NCBI GenBank assembly: GCA_977017575.1
Contig: CDRNVI010000069.1
Coordinates: 124,001-188,000, forward strand
Direction: 5' to 3'
Length of the DNA: 64,000 bases
Source of the DNA: Paramoeba atlantica
Lineage: Eukaryota; Discosea
Under the pieces are notes generated by a model. It was not told the origin of the DNA. It made no database searches and saw only the letters and a list, made by a program, of their open reading frames with translations. Made by a program: the position numbers and the translations under genes. This document shows, piece after piece, positions 19,750-29,706 of the stretch. How positions within the stretch are numbered: the stretch's first letter is position 1; every line of letters starts with the position of its first letter.

Positions 19750-20655
19750 CTACATTGGTCGTTGAATCCGACTATTCATAGAAGACTTCCCTATGGTATA
19801 CTTGTCGCCATCTTTAACAGCGATTTTGGTATTTCCATGAAGCCAAAATATGTCGTCTGGTAGATCCGCCCGGTCAACTTTTCCACTAAGCTCCGTGTTG
19901 TCATTCAAAGTTAGCTCCTTTAAGCCCACTGGAAGAGAATCAAGAACTACAAAACCGTCAAACATGTTCAGACTTAGATATACTTCCTCCATTGTAGCAG
20001 GAAGGTGATTCAGGTCTAAATCCCCCGATAAACGATTCCCTGAAAGTGCAAGAGTTACAAGTTTCGGGGGTAACATCTGCAGCTGCAGTTCGCCACGAAG
20101 CTGATTGCCCTGAATAGATAGGTATATGAGAGACGTAGGTAAAGAAGTCCAATTGGGACAATTTCTAAAAAGGTTCTCATCTAGAATCACTTCCTGTAGT
20201 GTCTGTGGGGCATTCTCTAAATCGGCTGTCCCGTTGAATGCATTATAGCTAAGTTTAAGTACTTCAAGCTGCGGAGGCAGACTACCAAAATCTACGTTCC
20301 CCGCGAACCCGCTTTCGACTAGGGTCAAGGTAGTCAGAGAGCCAGGTAGAAGGTCGACCATGAGCGTTGTACATAGCTCCTCAGTAGGCATGGGCCCTAA
20401 ACTTTCCCATTCAATTTTCTTTACTATACCTTGCTCGTCACAGGTAAGTCCCAACCAATCACACGCCGGATTTGAGATGTTCCAACTTTCATCGAACATT
20501 GCAATTGTACCCACGAATCGTTCTAGCAGGTATTCCTGCGGTATATTGCATGTATTTACTTTTGCAATGTGACTTTCATTGCCCTGCCTTCGTTTTTTCT
20601 TTGGTGGTTCGTTTGCATCTGCTGCTCCGATCCAGTTCCCAAGTGATACCATCAT
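19750..20655 (-). CDS. LRR protein with basic nuclear-targeting-like motif
   Basis: 301 residues. Residues about 17-24 (PPKKKRRQ) look like a classical nuclear localisation signal, placed before the cap (about 37-100: IPQEYLLERFVGTI, then CDWLGLTCDEQGIVKKIEW). Seven repeats follow (for example LPPQLEVLKLSYNAFNG, LPPKLVTLALSGNRLSGD, LPATMEEVYLSLNMFDG), ending in LPDDIFWLHGNTKI. Two Met codons in a row open the frame. The motif is the only targeting hint in the LRR set; whether it acts is unknown. Confidence 0.75.
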   Translation of the reverse strand: MMVSLGNWIGAADANEPPKKKRRQGNESHIAKVNTCNIPQEYLLERFVGTIAMFDESWNISNPACDWLGLTCDEQGIVKKIEWESLGPMPTEELCTTLMVDLLPGSLTTLTLVESGFAGNVDFGSLPPQLEVLKLSYNAFNGTADLENAPQTLQEVILDENLFRNCPNWTSLPTSLIYLSIQGNQLRGELQLQMLPPKLVTLALSGNRLSGDLDLNHLPATMEEVYLSLNMFDGFVVLDSLPVGLKELTLNDNTELSGKVDRADLPDDIFWLHGNTKIAVKDGDKYTIGKSSMNSRIQRPM

Positions 20656-22440
20656 GGTGTAGAAAACTGTATTAGCTACATGTATATCATCTCGAGCTTT
20701 AAATAGTTTCAGTAATTGCCTGCTTAAGAAATAATATACATGTTCAAACTGTCTTCTTCTCCCACCTTACGGTATGTTAGTGCAGTTTTTATTCGTTCGA
20801 TATTTCTTTTGATACGAAGTTATTCTAAGGAATATCTTTTCATGTTCTGGTTTGGATTCTTCCTAATCACAGCTCAAAGATATGGAAGACAGATCACTCG
20901 CTAGAATTCAGCTTATTCATTGTAATGTAGTACAAGAGAGAAAGAGTTATGACGCTTCGGGGCGTAATATTTTTTTATATCAAAACTCTAAAAGGGGGAT
21001 GGTGGCGACATTGAGAATCAGCAAATAGCCAATGAGCTTCGGAAAATTCGTCAATTACGGTACCACCGTGTAAGATAGATTCCCACTATTCCAAAGTAAT
21101 CATCATGCTAGAAATGTAGTTGAAATTAATTGAATGTACTTTTAGTCGTCTTCTCTACTTCTTAACCAAGTGGTGTTGTGCAAGCGTTTTGGGTTTACAT
21201 TTATTAGCAGGTAAAAATAGGGTTGGACCTGTACGACGACTAACAGACAACCCGTACTGCGTTTTAAATTCCCCAAGATATTTTACTTTTAACTTCGAAA
21301 AATCTTATCTGTTTTGCATACAGTGCAGTCGTACGTGATAGTCACGTCATGTAGGAACTGCAGAATATATTTCACGTGCATTTAAATACGACAGTACTTA
21401 AATTTATAAGTTTGTTCAAATTAAATTTATGAGCTTGTTGAAATTGTTCCTTGTACTTTACGAGTGGAATTAACTTTGTAAGTGTACCAAATCCTCGTTG
21501 TGACTACCAGTTGGGATCAACACTCTCTCGGAGTTCCATAATTCTATGATGATACAATGCCCTGGAAGGAGTTAAGTAGACACCTAACACTATCATATAG
21601 TGTTAGATCTTAGAAGCTGGTTCTCCTGCCTCGTGGTTGAGATACATGCATACCCCTTTCATTTAGTCTTGTTGACGATTTCGACGTGGTGTGTTGTTCA
21701 GCACGTTGCCCCCATGATCACGCGTTTGCTGTTACAGACGGTATGTAAAGTTTCAGTCATTTGAAATGCAAGCGTTGCCCGTGGGAATCACACGGCCGCC
21801 ACAAAACCATTACCTTGTTCACCGGCGCGAGTGTAAGGGACCCATTTCAGTGACAGATCCATGGACCTCCTTCGATGCACCCTCCTTTGGTATCCTTAAA
21901 GGTCGAGCGCTTTTGTACTAAAGGTATACCAATGCTCCACGCAATGTCGAGCTTACCATTTTCTCAGACGGCTGAAACCAGACATTTACGATCCCGACCG
22001 GTCCCACAGTTCCTGGTTGAATTTCCATCGAAGAAAAGACTTGGTGAAAACGTGAGTTCTAGAAATTCGATGAAAGAGAGAGCAGTCAAAGAATATTTTT
22101 TAAGGGAATTCATTCAAGTGTTATGCAAAAACGATGTGTGTTCAGTAGAAAGTTGCTTCTTGACTCTTGCCAGAGCTCGATCCTTCGCCTTGAAGTGACG
22201 CTCTGGCTTACAACCCTAAGGCGTAAACCACGAAAAGATTAAAACAACTTGAGATTGGAGTGGCGCTATGATACATGTACCAGTATTTTTGTGAATTCAA
22301 GGTAGAGGAACGACAGGGGGTATTCAGATCAGCATCTGAAAGAGAAGCTGCTAGAGAAAGCCTTTCTCTAGGGCTGCTAAACACCTCAAGTCCACGTTGT
22401 AACCGTCGGTGGACCCTCACCGAGACCGGACGGAAGTACA
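20656..22440. other. Gene-poor stretch
   Basis: Short plus-strand frames (21120-21338, 21875-22198) without domains. An inverted CTAACACTATCATATAGTGTTAG palindrome lies at 21585-21607. Probably degraded mobile sequence. Confidence 0.45.
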
Positions 22441-23110
22441 AAGTCTGTACCCCTGCCTCTAGATGATCTCCCGAGACGAAGTGGTGTCAGTTTTCAAGCT
22501 GTACATCTCTTTCTGGACCACCGGATCACGTGACCGTCCTTTTACTGGCATGTTCATTGAGTGCGAGGCAGCGGAAGAAACAGAAGTCGAGTAAAACAGA
22601 AAAAGGAGGAAATAGTTCTCCAAAGAGGAAGACAAGACCAAAATTTCGGGATCAGCTATACTATGAAAATTTTAGTTTATGAGTTAAGCAAGGAGACTTC
22701 GCGCACAATAGGAGATCCGATAATAGGAGCTTTGATTCATCGTACAGCTACGGTTCTTGTAGATCGTACCGCAGCCGGTGAAACCAACGTTACGAAGATG
22801 CCCCTTTGAAGGAGGAAAGTCAATCCAAAGATACCTCTTTTAGTGAGCAACTCATGGACTGTAATGATGATGATGGCTAGGACATTCAGATGTGGTCTCC
22901 CGGAGATAACCGGACACAATCCGAAATTATCAGCTTTTAGCCACGTCGCAGCACATACATTTTTAAGAGCACGTAGACACTTATAACTACGTTTTGCCTC
23001 TCATACATTTATATTCGCCCAAACATCAGGCCTTTGATGGCAAGACAATGGCCGAAACTCTAACCAGCTATCTTCAAATTGCGGTGGTTGTACATCTACC
23101 GCTCTGCCCT
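22441..23110 (+). pseudogene. Broken accessory ORF related to the one at 35.2-36.1 kb
   Basis: Near 22990-23080 the plus strand reads YVLPLIHLYSPKHQ followed by AFDGKTMAETL, close to YVLPPMYSPQYK-AFDGKLMAETL at 35.88-35.95 kb. Upstream, a frame with ISRDEVVSVFKLYISFW loosely resembles SEVQDFVLSFWRTYTG at 63.06 kb. The protein family is not recognised; the copy is broken in several places. Confidence 0.4.
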
Positions 23111-23324
23111 CGATTATTAAAAAAAGTGAACAAAATAGTGAAAATGTAAGAATAACACAGTAATAAATATAATAGCAAAAAATACGCTCCGGTGGTCCAA
23201 AACTGGAAAAGAAATTCAAAAAAATCGGGGGTCCAGGGGGGGGGATGGAGGAGTCCAGGGGGGCATGAGGGGGACATACATTGGTTTCACGATATCTTCC
23301 CCACCCGCGGAATTTTGAGTTTTT

Positions 23325-23425
23325 TTATCCGTTTTTTCTCATTTGCAGCATTGGATAGATCTCATTTCCCTGGTGAAGAGCTTTGCCGCACTTTATTTAT
23401 AGGGACCCCCTGGTACCCCCCTGGG
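23325..23425 (+). repeat. Dispersed ~95-bp repeat end
   Basis: Shares with 48900-48990 (same strand) and 7775-7875 (opposite strand) the order TTTTTTTATCCG, an AGATCTC block, AGAGCTTT-CCGC and GACCCCC(C/T)GG. Confidence 0.5.
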
Positions 23426-23572
23426 TCCAAAACACATGGTTTTTTGAGTCATTTTTCTGCATTTTGTTTTGTTCTTTTATGCTTTGTCAAAATATTTTCT
23501 CTCGCATTTAATGCGCCATAATGGCATTATGGCTTGTTTTCATTGTTTCGTTTGTCAGCAAAGCTAGCATAT

Positions 23573-24505
23573 TTACGACTCGAAGAGTCCAAGAGATGAA
23601 GTATTTTGAATTATGGATGAAAACAAGTTGTCACCGTGTTTTATGTAAGCTATTGGAACAACTATCTTCGAAAGGTCCAGAACCCCAGAAAGCCTATTGC
23701 TGTTAAGGGTGAGTCGTTTCAGATTAGGAGGAAGGGCACTGAGATCGACCGGACCTTCAAAATCGTTTTCATGAAAGTAAAGTGCCTCAAGTTGTAAGGG
23801 AAGATATCGAAGTTCTAATGACCCCGAAAATCGATTCACAGAAAGACCCAAGTACTTTAATCGCGAGGGTAGTTCCGTAAGCGTAACGGGACCAGAAAAA
23901 GCGCAAAGTCCAACCCCTAAATGTTGAAGCACGACAGGTAGTTTGTCCAAATCAACGGAACCCTCAAAGTGATTACTGGTCAAAGAAAGATACTCAAGCG
24001 AAGAAGGCAAAAACGTAAAATCTACACCACCCCCAAACTGATTGTAACCCAGGCTCACGTAGGTGCAGCCAGCAGGAAATGAAGAAAAATCAACAGGTCC
24101 AGATAACTCATTTTTACTTTCGTGGAGACTCCCAACGTTTATGCGTTCAATCGTCTGTGGAAGCCACTTCCATATCAGACTTCCCAAAAGACCTGAATGG
24201 CGTCTTTCCCAATTTAATGCGCTCACCTCTTTTGCTGAGTTACATTCCACACCGTGCCAGTCACAGGCGTTGATCTCCGGTTTCCAAGTGGAATGTGGGT
24301 TGCTTAAATTAGCTATTAATTCAAACAGTTGAGTCTCCTGCGGTATGAGAATTCGTCGTACTTTATAAGCACGCGAAAAAGTAATCTTATTCTGAGGCGA
24401 AGATTCTTGCGTGTTCGCCTCTCTTTGTTTTCTTTTCTGAACTGAATTTTCTGGATCGACCGACGTAGCTCCAGAAAACAGGTAAAAGTGCTCACACGAA
24501 AGCAT
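23573..24505 (-). CDS. LRR protein
   Basis: 310 residues. A polar basic N-terminus (QKRKQREANTQ, residues about 23-33) is followed by the cap (about 54-115: IPQETQLFELIANLSNPHSTW, then CDWHGVECNSAKEVSALNW) and eight repeats (LPSSLEYLSLTSNHFEGSV, LPSRLKYLGLSVNRFSG, LPPNLKRLTLNSNRLSG). The last repeat runs into a degenerate C-terminus. Intact frame with ATG start. Confidence 0.75.
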   Translation of the reverse strand: MLSCEHFYLFSGATSVDPENSVQKRKQREANTQESSPQNKITFSRAYKVRRILIPQETQLFELIANLSNPHSTWKPEINACDWHGVECNSAKEVSALNWERRHSGLLGSLIWKWLPQTIERINVGSLHESKNELSGPVDFSSFPAGCTYVSLGYNQFGGGVDFTFLPSSLEYLSLTSNHFEGSVDLDKLPVVLQHLGVGLCAFSGPVTLTELPSRLKYLGLSVNRFSGSLELRYLPLQLEALYFHENDFEGPVDLSALPPNLKRLTLNSNRLSGVLDLSKIVVPIAYIKHGDNLFSSIIQNTSSLGLFES

Positions 24506-24914
24506 GTAAAAACGTAGAAAAGAAAATTAGATATAGACCGCTGTACATGAATGAGTTACCCATATTTCTTATGGCAGGAGTAGTGCCATACTCCATGTAT
24601 GGTGTGCTATATTTAACCCCCTATTTCTCCCAATAATCCCCTTATTTAGTGTTAGATTTTGCCGAATTTCACACAACGCTAAGTAGGGGGAGCAGTAATT
24701 TTGCCAGATTCTAAATTCCAAAAAATACATCTAGGACTTTTCCCTGCACGATCAGGAATTCGATTAACCTGTTCCACAAGTGCGTACCCAGGAGCCCCAA
24801 TCGAGAGTTCTGGAATGCACTATTGAAAAACGGATAACCCCAAATACAAACATTCCAGTAATTCAGTGATTGTCTCATCAAAACACTGATCCCGAAAAAA
24901 AGGAATGCTTATGC
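24506..24914. other. Intergenic stretch
   Basis: A CCCCCTATTTCTCCC run near 24620 and an AGTAGGGGGAGCAGTA block near 24681-24696 look like degraded ends of a TA-flanked element; too weak to call. Confidence 0.4.
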
Positions 24915-25187
24915 TTACGTGATAGGATAAATTTTCCTCACTTGTGGATTGAGCGGGTCGACATATATACTTTTCAGCGACCTTTTTCCTGTTTGACTAT
25001 TGGTTCGAGAAGACTCTTTGGCTTGAGAATCCTTGTACGCTTCGTAGGTACAGTAAAGTAAGGGGGGTAGACATAAAAACGGAACTGCTATCATAAGACG
25101 CATATACAATAGCATTGCTTTGTATTTTCGCGTAGTATATGGATTGTGCTTGCGCCTAGGTGATGATTTTCCAGTGACTCCTTCCAT
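24915..25187 (-). CDS. Small single-pass membrane protein, unknown
   Basis: 90 residues from the ATG at 25187 (an upstream TTG is not needed). Basic N-terminus (SSPRRKHNPYTTRKYK), one hydrophobic segment (about 28-48, MRLMIAVPFLCLPPLLY), then a polar tail ending DPLNPQVRKIYPIT. Resembles the 18913-19200 protein in layout but not in sequence. A small mitochondrial membrane subunit is plausible; not recognised. Confidence 0.5.
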   Translation of the reverse strand: MEGVTGKSSPRRKHNPYTTRKYKAMLLYMRLMIAVPFLCLPPLLYCTYEAYKDSQAKESSRTNSQTGKRSLKSIYVDPLNPQVRKIYPIT

Positions 25188-25651
25188 GGAGATAAGAAGC
25201 TTCAAGGATACCTAGGATCAGCACACGCACGCATGTGTGCATACTTACATAAGAAATAATGCGATACCCGAATTAAAAATTAAATAAAGTTTTGCACAAT
25301 GAGGACGTCACAATTCTCATAAATAAATGTGATCCTCATATTTTCTTGACACAAAGGGTACGCGAACAGATGGATGTATCGCTCTAAAGAAATTGTTTCC
25401 ATACAATATACACAATAGGGGTACATTAACAAGTTCGGTTCGATCATGTTCTAAAAAAATGCAAAGCTTAACTACATGTAAAAATAATCAGGGAATTTTT
25501 TCACTCCTTTTTAGGAACTAATTTACAAAAGAAATTTGTTACCAAAAAATAAATTCATTCGAACACATTTTCATTCGAAATTTTATCGCCTCTTACCTGT
25601 GTATATTATTAGATTACAACACCTCTGTTTGCCACCATCGCATACCACCAC
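25188..25651. other. Intergenic stretch
   Basis: AT-rich; nothing recognised. Confidence 0.5.
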
Positions 25652-26341
25652 TCACTCCATACCCAAATAAACCGAAAACTCATGAAAATCGCGATCAAAC
25701 TCCGCTTCAATCTCCGCAAACGTGTACGCCGGTCCCTCATCCGCCGCGGGATCATCCGTCCAATCCGGGTGCATCACCAACCACGGCCGGTTATGTACAT
25801 AAAAATGCTGATGACACATGGGGCAAATATTCTTCGCGTACCCTTTAAACATCAACCCATAGGCCCCATCCGGCACATGGGGGGCACAGTCCCCTTGACA
25901 TAACGCCACCTGGGCGTCCCCGGGGTTTCCCGTACCCTCCAGCCGCAGCGGTCGGTCCTCACTCCCGATCGGGGGCTCATAGAGGTGGTTCACAGTAAGA
26001 TAGGGCCTCTCGTTGTACTCCTCCTTGTCGTGCTCGACCAGCATTACCGTCTCGTCGGCCTGGAATTTATGGTGGAACTTTCGCGGCTCCTGCCACTCCA
26101 CGCGGGCCCGTCCCCGGACGACGTCGTCGAACAGCGGGAGACTCTGGTCTACGATTTTAGAGAAGACACTTCCCTTGAATGCATCGGCGAGACTCTTGTT
26201 GTTGTCAGAGAAACGCCACGGCATCATGGGGTTCTGGGAACGGTCCTCGTTGGGGACTGGGGGGATGGCGCTGCCGGAGAGGCAAAAGGGGGTAGAAGAG
26301 AGGAGTGAGCGGGAGAGGCGGGAGGGGGTAGAGCAGAGCAT
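25652..26341 (-). CDS. Mitochondrial zinc-binding protein, resembles cytochrome c oxidase subunit Vb
   Basis: About 229 residues from the ATG at 26341. The N-terminus is Ser/Arg-rich without acids (MLCSTPSRLSRSLLSSTPF), fitting a mitochondrial presequence. The C-terminal half has a putative zinc site: VALCQGDCAPH, then about 19 residues later NICPMCHQHFYV, i.e. Cys-x3-Cys and Cys-x2-Cys as in the COX5B fold, preceded by LEGTGNPGDAQV. Between them is a conserved-looking Glu/Asp-rich region. Other small zinc subunits such as NDUFS6 are an alternative. A pyrimidine tract with AG sits 41 nt upstream of this ATG, which supports the start over the longer upstream frame. Confidence 0.5.
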   Translation of the reverse strand: MLCSTPSRLSRSLLSSTPFCLSGSAIPPVPNEDRSQNPMMPWRFSDNNKSLADAFKGSVFSKIVDQSLPLFDDVVRGRARVEWQEPRKFHHKFQADETVMLVEHDKEEYNERPYLTVNHLYEPPIGSEDRPLRLEGTGNPGDAQVALCQGDCAPHVPDGAYGLMFKGYAKNICPMCHQHFYVHNRPWLVMHPDWTDDPAADEGPAYTFAEIEAEFDRDFHEFSVYLGME

Positions 26342-26381
26342 GGGAGAGGGCGAAGGGAGAGCGGGTGTCGGAGGTCGGGGA

Positions 26382-26418
26382 CTAAGGTGAGAAGGGGAAG
26401 AAAAGAAAAAAAAGAAGG
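26382..26418 (-). promoter_or_regulatory. Polypyrimidine tract plus AG (splice-acceptor-like)
   Basis: Minus strand reads a long T/C tract ending CTTCTCACCTTAG at 26382, 41 nt before the ATG of the zinc protein. This is the arrangement expected of a trans-splice acceptor in a kinetoplastid-type genome; a cis-intron acceptor is the alternative. Confidence 0.4.
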
Positions 26419-26488
26419 ATGTGAATGCAAAAGAAAAGGTTGTTGATAAGGGAAGAAAAACGATACGAGATTTTTTACAAGAAAAGCG

Positions 26489-27074
26489 GGTCAAAGTGAA
26501 GCATTATTGCGCCTTTTTTGGAAAAAAATAAGATATTTTTTTAGGTTTATGGGCCGCTAGTACTTATTTCTTTTGATTTCGCTTCTAAAAAGCTGAGTCT
26601 TCACATTAATTAGAGATCTTCGCACAGCTGTTTTAAAAGATTTCCCCCGCTATTTCCGATCTTCTGATCATTGGCGACTTCTCCGCTAAACTTTGGTCGA
26701 TCTTTTCTTTCTTCATCAAACCACCCAAGGGTCCCATTCCCACGGGATCGTACTGCCTTCTTGAACATCTCATTCATGCGTTCAACATTGTTGGTGTGCA
26801 CCAAATATCGTCGATGATTAACTGTCTCATGCCGCAAGTCGTTTCCCAGCGAGCGACTCGATCGCCAGCAATCAGTGCGCGTTACGGTTCGGCTTCCAGC
26901 AGACAACTTTTTTTTATTAATCGTGTTGTTGTGCGCAGTTCATAGTGATAAACCGTGAAAAAAGTTTGTATTTTTAATAATCTGACACTCTAAAAGAAAA
27001 CATACTTGTTTCAAACCAATATTTGAAAAATGTAAAAAACTGTTTTTTTGGCGCAATAATGCTTCACTTTCACC
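26489..27074 (-). mobile_element. Merlin-type DNA transposon, internally deleted
   Basis: Terminal inverted repeats GGTCAAAGTGAAGCATTATT-GCGCC (26489-26513) and the complement at 27050-27074, with 8-bp flanks GAAAAGCG/GAAAAGCA (26481-26488, 27075-27082). Inside, a minus-strand frame (26610-26906) encodes the end of an IS1595/ISXO2-type transposase: NHRRYLVHTNNVERMNEMFKK, matching the family block H-x-x-x-F-V-...-H-T-N-x-I-E-x-x-x. The N-terminal DDE residues are missing. Confidence 0.75.
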
Positions 27075-27177
27075 GAAAAGCAACCATGTAGTCCATGTGT
27101 TCCCTTTGTCAACACTCATCCATCTGCATCGGATACTCCCATTTTACCTGGTGGTTCCCACACAAAATGAATGATCC

Positions 27178-28050
27178 TTACCCCCCTCCCCCCTTCCCCC
27201 AAAATCTTCCTCCCCCCCCTCCCTCCCCTGCCAACCTCACCTTCCCCTCCCACCTCTTCCTCTCCCCCTCCCCCCACCCCTCCACCCTCCTCACCACCTC
27301 CCCCTCCCCCCACGTCCCCATGTAACTCTGCCCCACGACGTACCGCCCCACCCACTTTCGGTGCCGCACCCCCCCGAGCCCCTCACACACCTCCCCGACC
27401 CCCTCCGTCCACCCCCTCCCCCGCGGCTGTGCCCCGGCGGGTCGGCTGGTGACATTGTTCACCAGCACCAGCAGCCCGTAGCGGGGGAGCGCCGCGAGGG
27501 CGTGGCACAGCACACGGAGCCGCGCGGGGGGGGTGGGGACCGCGGAGAGCACCAGGGAGAGCACCACCACGGGGAAGCGGCCAAAGTAGGGGGAGGCCTC
27601 CGCGGGGATGGACCAGTCCACGGTGTGGACCGGGGCGTCGGGGTAGGGGGCGCGGTCGAGGGCGGTGAGGGTGAGGGAGAGGGTGGGGGTGCGGGGGTGG
27701 GTGGCGAGGGGGTTGTAGCAGGAGCCGATGTCGAGCAGGGGGAGGGGGGAGGGGGTGGGGTAGAGGGGGGAGAGGAGGGCGAAGAGGGTGGGGGAGGGGG
27801 TGGGATCGCGGGGGGGGAGAGGGAGGGGGACGGGAGGGGGGAAGGAGCGCATTATGGTGGAATAGAGTTTGAAGTCGGTGTTGTTGAGGGGGGAGAGATT
27901 TGAGTTCTGCTCAGGGTTTAGGTGATATGTGGATTCTGTGGGTTGAAGGGATGAATCTGGCGTATCGTTTGCAGAGGGCTCAGAGAGTGTGGGTTGATAG
28001 GGAGACTCTGTGTTGCGTGAAAAAAGAATTTTCTTGGCGAATTTTCGCAT
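27178..28050 (-). CDS. BMT2: Bmt2-type rRNA adenine-N1 methyltransferase
   Basis: About 290 residues from the ATG at 28050 (an in-frame ATG lies 18 codons upstream, inside the neighbouring frame). The Rossmann motif LLDIGSCYNPL, the acidic VHTVDWSIPAEASPYFGRF and VVLSLVLSAVPTPPARLRVL followed by GLLVLV match the Bmt2 family (LLEVG..., DxNxxxxxxxxxDFM, VISLSLVLNFVP...R, LFLVLP), which makes m1A in large-subunit rRNA. A Ser/Pro-rich N-terminal region (about 15-90) precedes the domain. The C-terminus is a long Gly/Glu/Arg/Trp-rich low-complexity tail over a strongly G-rich stretch and may be partly spurious. Confidence 0.65.
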   Translation of the reverse strand: MRKFAKKILFSRNTESPYQPTLSEPSANDTPDSSLQPTESTYHLNPEQNSNLSPLNNTDFKLYSTIMRSFPPPVPLPLPPRDPTPSPTLFALLSPLYPTPSPLPLLDIGSCYNPLATHPRTPTLSLTLTALDRAPYPDAPVHTVDWSIPAEASPYFGRFPVVVLSLVLSAVPTPPARLRVLCHALAALPRYGLLVLVNNVTSRPAGAQPRGRGWTEGVGEVCEGLGGVRHRKWVGRYVVGQSYMGTWGEGEVVRRVEGWGEGERKRWEGKVRLAGEGGGGGRFWGKGGGG

Positions 28051-28340
28051 TACTTGTAGCCTACCGTTAGCATAAAAAAGTTTTCTACGGCATCCAGAAT
28101 CCACTCATTACGATCTTCCTTCCGTTCCGAAGATTCCCAAAAATCATTGGCCAGGTGAAACATCGCGGAGGAATAGGATGAGTCACATTTATCGTCATGC
28201 TCCCCTCTTGCTTGAGCACGTCGATGACTTGATTTTATAATATCAGAAAGCTCGTTTTGTTTTCGTAAACGCTCCTTACGTGCTTCGTAATATGCACGGT
28301 TCATTAAAAATAAAGAAAATAAGGTGTGCGCATTAGACAT
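28050..28340 (-). CDS. Small unknown protein overlapping the BMT2 start
   Basis: 96 residues, highly charged: YEARKERLRKQNELSDIIK forms a likely helix, then DKCDSSYSSAMFHLANDFW. No family recognised. Its stop codon overlaps the downstream ATG (TAATG, 28052-28048), which is unusual for separate eukaryotic mRNAs. It may be an upstream frame of the BMT2 transcript, or the two frames may be one gene with a shift. Moderate support from the ATG, strand and composition. Confidence 0.45.
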   Translation of the reverse strand: MSNAHTLFSLFLMNRAYYEARKERLRKQNELSDIIKSSHRRAQARGEHDDKCDSSYSSAMFHLANDFWESSERKEDRNEWILDAVENFFMLTVGYK

Positions 28341-28591
28341 AAATTCATTGGCTTCAACTTGCTTGGATGAATTCGCATGGGCTCTAGTAGGTACATGTAT
28401 AACATACAGTGCGCCCAGATAGTAAAGTTTTTTTGGTAGTTACCACCGATTTTGGGTAACTAGCATCTCCCTCTATAGAACTAGCATCTCCCTCAATAGA
28501 TGAGCATGAGTAGAATAACTCGGAACACGATTTGCTACTAAGAAACAAATTCTTATGAAGAATGGTCATGAAGAATTAACAAACAACTTTA

Positions 28592-28908
28592 TACCCCCCC
28601 TGCTTATTGAGAAAAAGGAACTCGTAAGCGTACCAGACCAGAATTCGAGCCATAGAAACGCGAAAATTCGGGCCTGCCGCACTTCGCGCCGCGGGTTCTC
28701 CTTGACAATGATATTGACGCTTAAAAGATTATCCGCTCAGTGAGCAAGTCCGTAGAGCAGCCCGACGTACAGTTGGTGGGATTTTAATGAATTTTTGTTC
28801 ACTGCAAAAAGATCGCTTCGCGAAAAGTGCGTACAAAAACATTCGCCTTAGAAAAAGGAACTCATAAGCGTACCAGAATTCGGGGAACTCATAAGCAGGG
28901 GGGGGGTA
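28592..28908. mobile_element. ~317-bp TA-flanked MITE
   Basis: Both ends read TATACCCCCC(C)TGCTTAT and its inverse. An AAAAAGGAACTC(G/A)TAAGCG-TACCAGA block occurs twice in direct orientation inside (near 28612 and 28853). Exact edges are uncertain by two bases because TATA flanks both sides. Confidence 0.6.
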
Positions 28909-28950
28909 TAGTATCTACAACAAATTACCCACCTCGGAAAGAGAAATCCA

Positions 28951-29706
28951 TCAAGCTTCCTGCTTGTTTGTAGGACTACATACCATTACGTGCGTTGTAC
29001 CAAAGTGATATTGCTCGGCGAGTATGTCAGCCGAGAGCCCACTGAGTCGCACCAGACGCCCTATCTCCCGATTCCACCAGCATCCCCAACGAAGTGCATG
29101 ACCGGGGGCAAATTTCTGCAGGTACTCGTTCAACCAGGAGCGATTCCCTTTGCCGTGTTCTAAAAGGAGGAGAGCGCCTCCTGGTTTACATACTCGATTC
29201 ATTTCTGTCAGTGCTTGGAGTGGGTGGGCGTAACTACACAACCCAAACACGTCAATGACGGTGTCGAACTGGTTATCCGCAAACGGTAGTTTTTCCGCAT
29301 CCGCGCATTGAAACTCATAAGGGATTTCTTTGTGGACAGGAGGGGCAAGTTGGTTATAGTTGGCCTCCATCACAGCAACCATCTCGGGGGATTGATCACA
29401 CATGACAACCGACGTTACATTTTCAGGGAAAAGGCCAATGTTACGACCAGTGCCCGCCCCTACCTCCAACACTTGACCCTTGGCGTACTGTCGCAGGAGT
29501 GATCTCCGTCGACGAGAAATCCCCAACCAAATTTCCTGAAACTTTGTTTTGCTATCGTAGATGGTGGCAAGACGACTGAACTGGTGCATTCGCTGAGCGT
29601 CCGACACGGAGAACGTCTGTGGGGTAGCGCTACGAATGGCCACGTAGTAAGTGGTGCCCGCAAAGATGGTCCCGGCCATACATGTGGCACCAAAAATCCC
29701 GAGCAT
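28951..29706 (-). CDS. Oms1/METTL7-like SAM methyltransferase, membrane-anchored
   Basis: 251 residues. An N-terminal hydrophobic anchor (about 2-24) is followed by a class I SAM domain: motif I VLEVGAGTGRN, then VVMCDQSPEM, CADAEKLPFADNQFDTVID and RVCKPGGALLLLEHGKG, ending with the WGCWWNREIGRLVRLSGL block typical of METTL7/UbiE-like enzymes. Yeast Oms1, a mitochondrial inner-membrane protein, has the same anchor-plus-methyltransferase layout. Substrate unknown. The anchor and neighbouring mitochondrial genes favour mitochondria. Confidence 0.75.
   Translation of the reverse strand: MLGIFGATCMAGTIFAGTTYYVAIRSATPQTFSVSDAQRMHQFSRLATIYDSKTKFQEIWLGISRRRRSLLRQYAKGQVLEVGAGTGRNIGLFPENVTSVVMCDQSPEMVAVMEANYNQLAPPVHKEIPYEFQCADAEKLPFADNQFDTVIDVFGLCSYAHPLQALTEMNRVCKPGGALLLLEHGKGNRSWLNEYLQKFAPGHALRWGCWWNREIGRLVRLSGLSADILAEQYHFGTTHVMVCSPTNKQEA

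Noticed and set aside
27095-27903. Plus-strand Pro-rich and Gly-rich frames
   Set aside because: Shadows of the G-rich 3' half of the BMT2-like gene.
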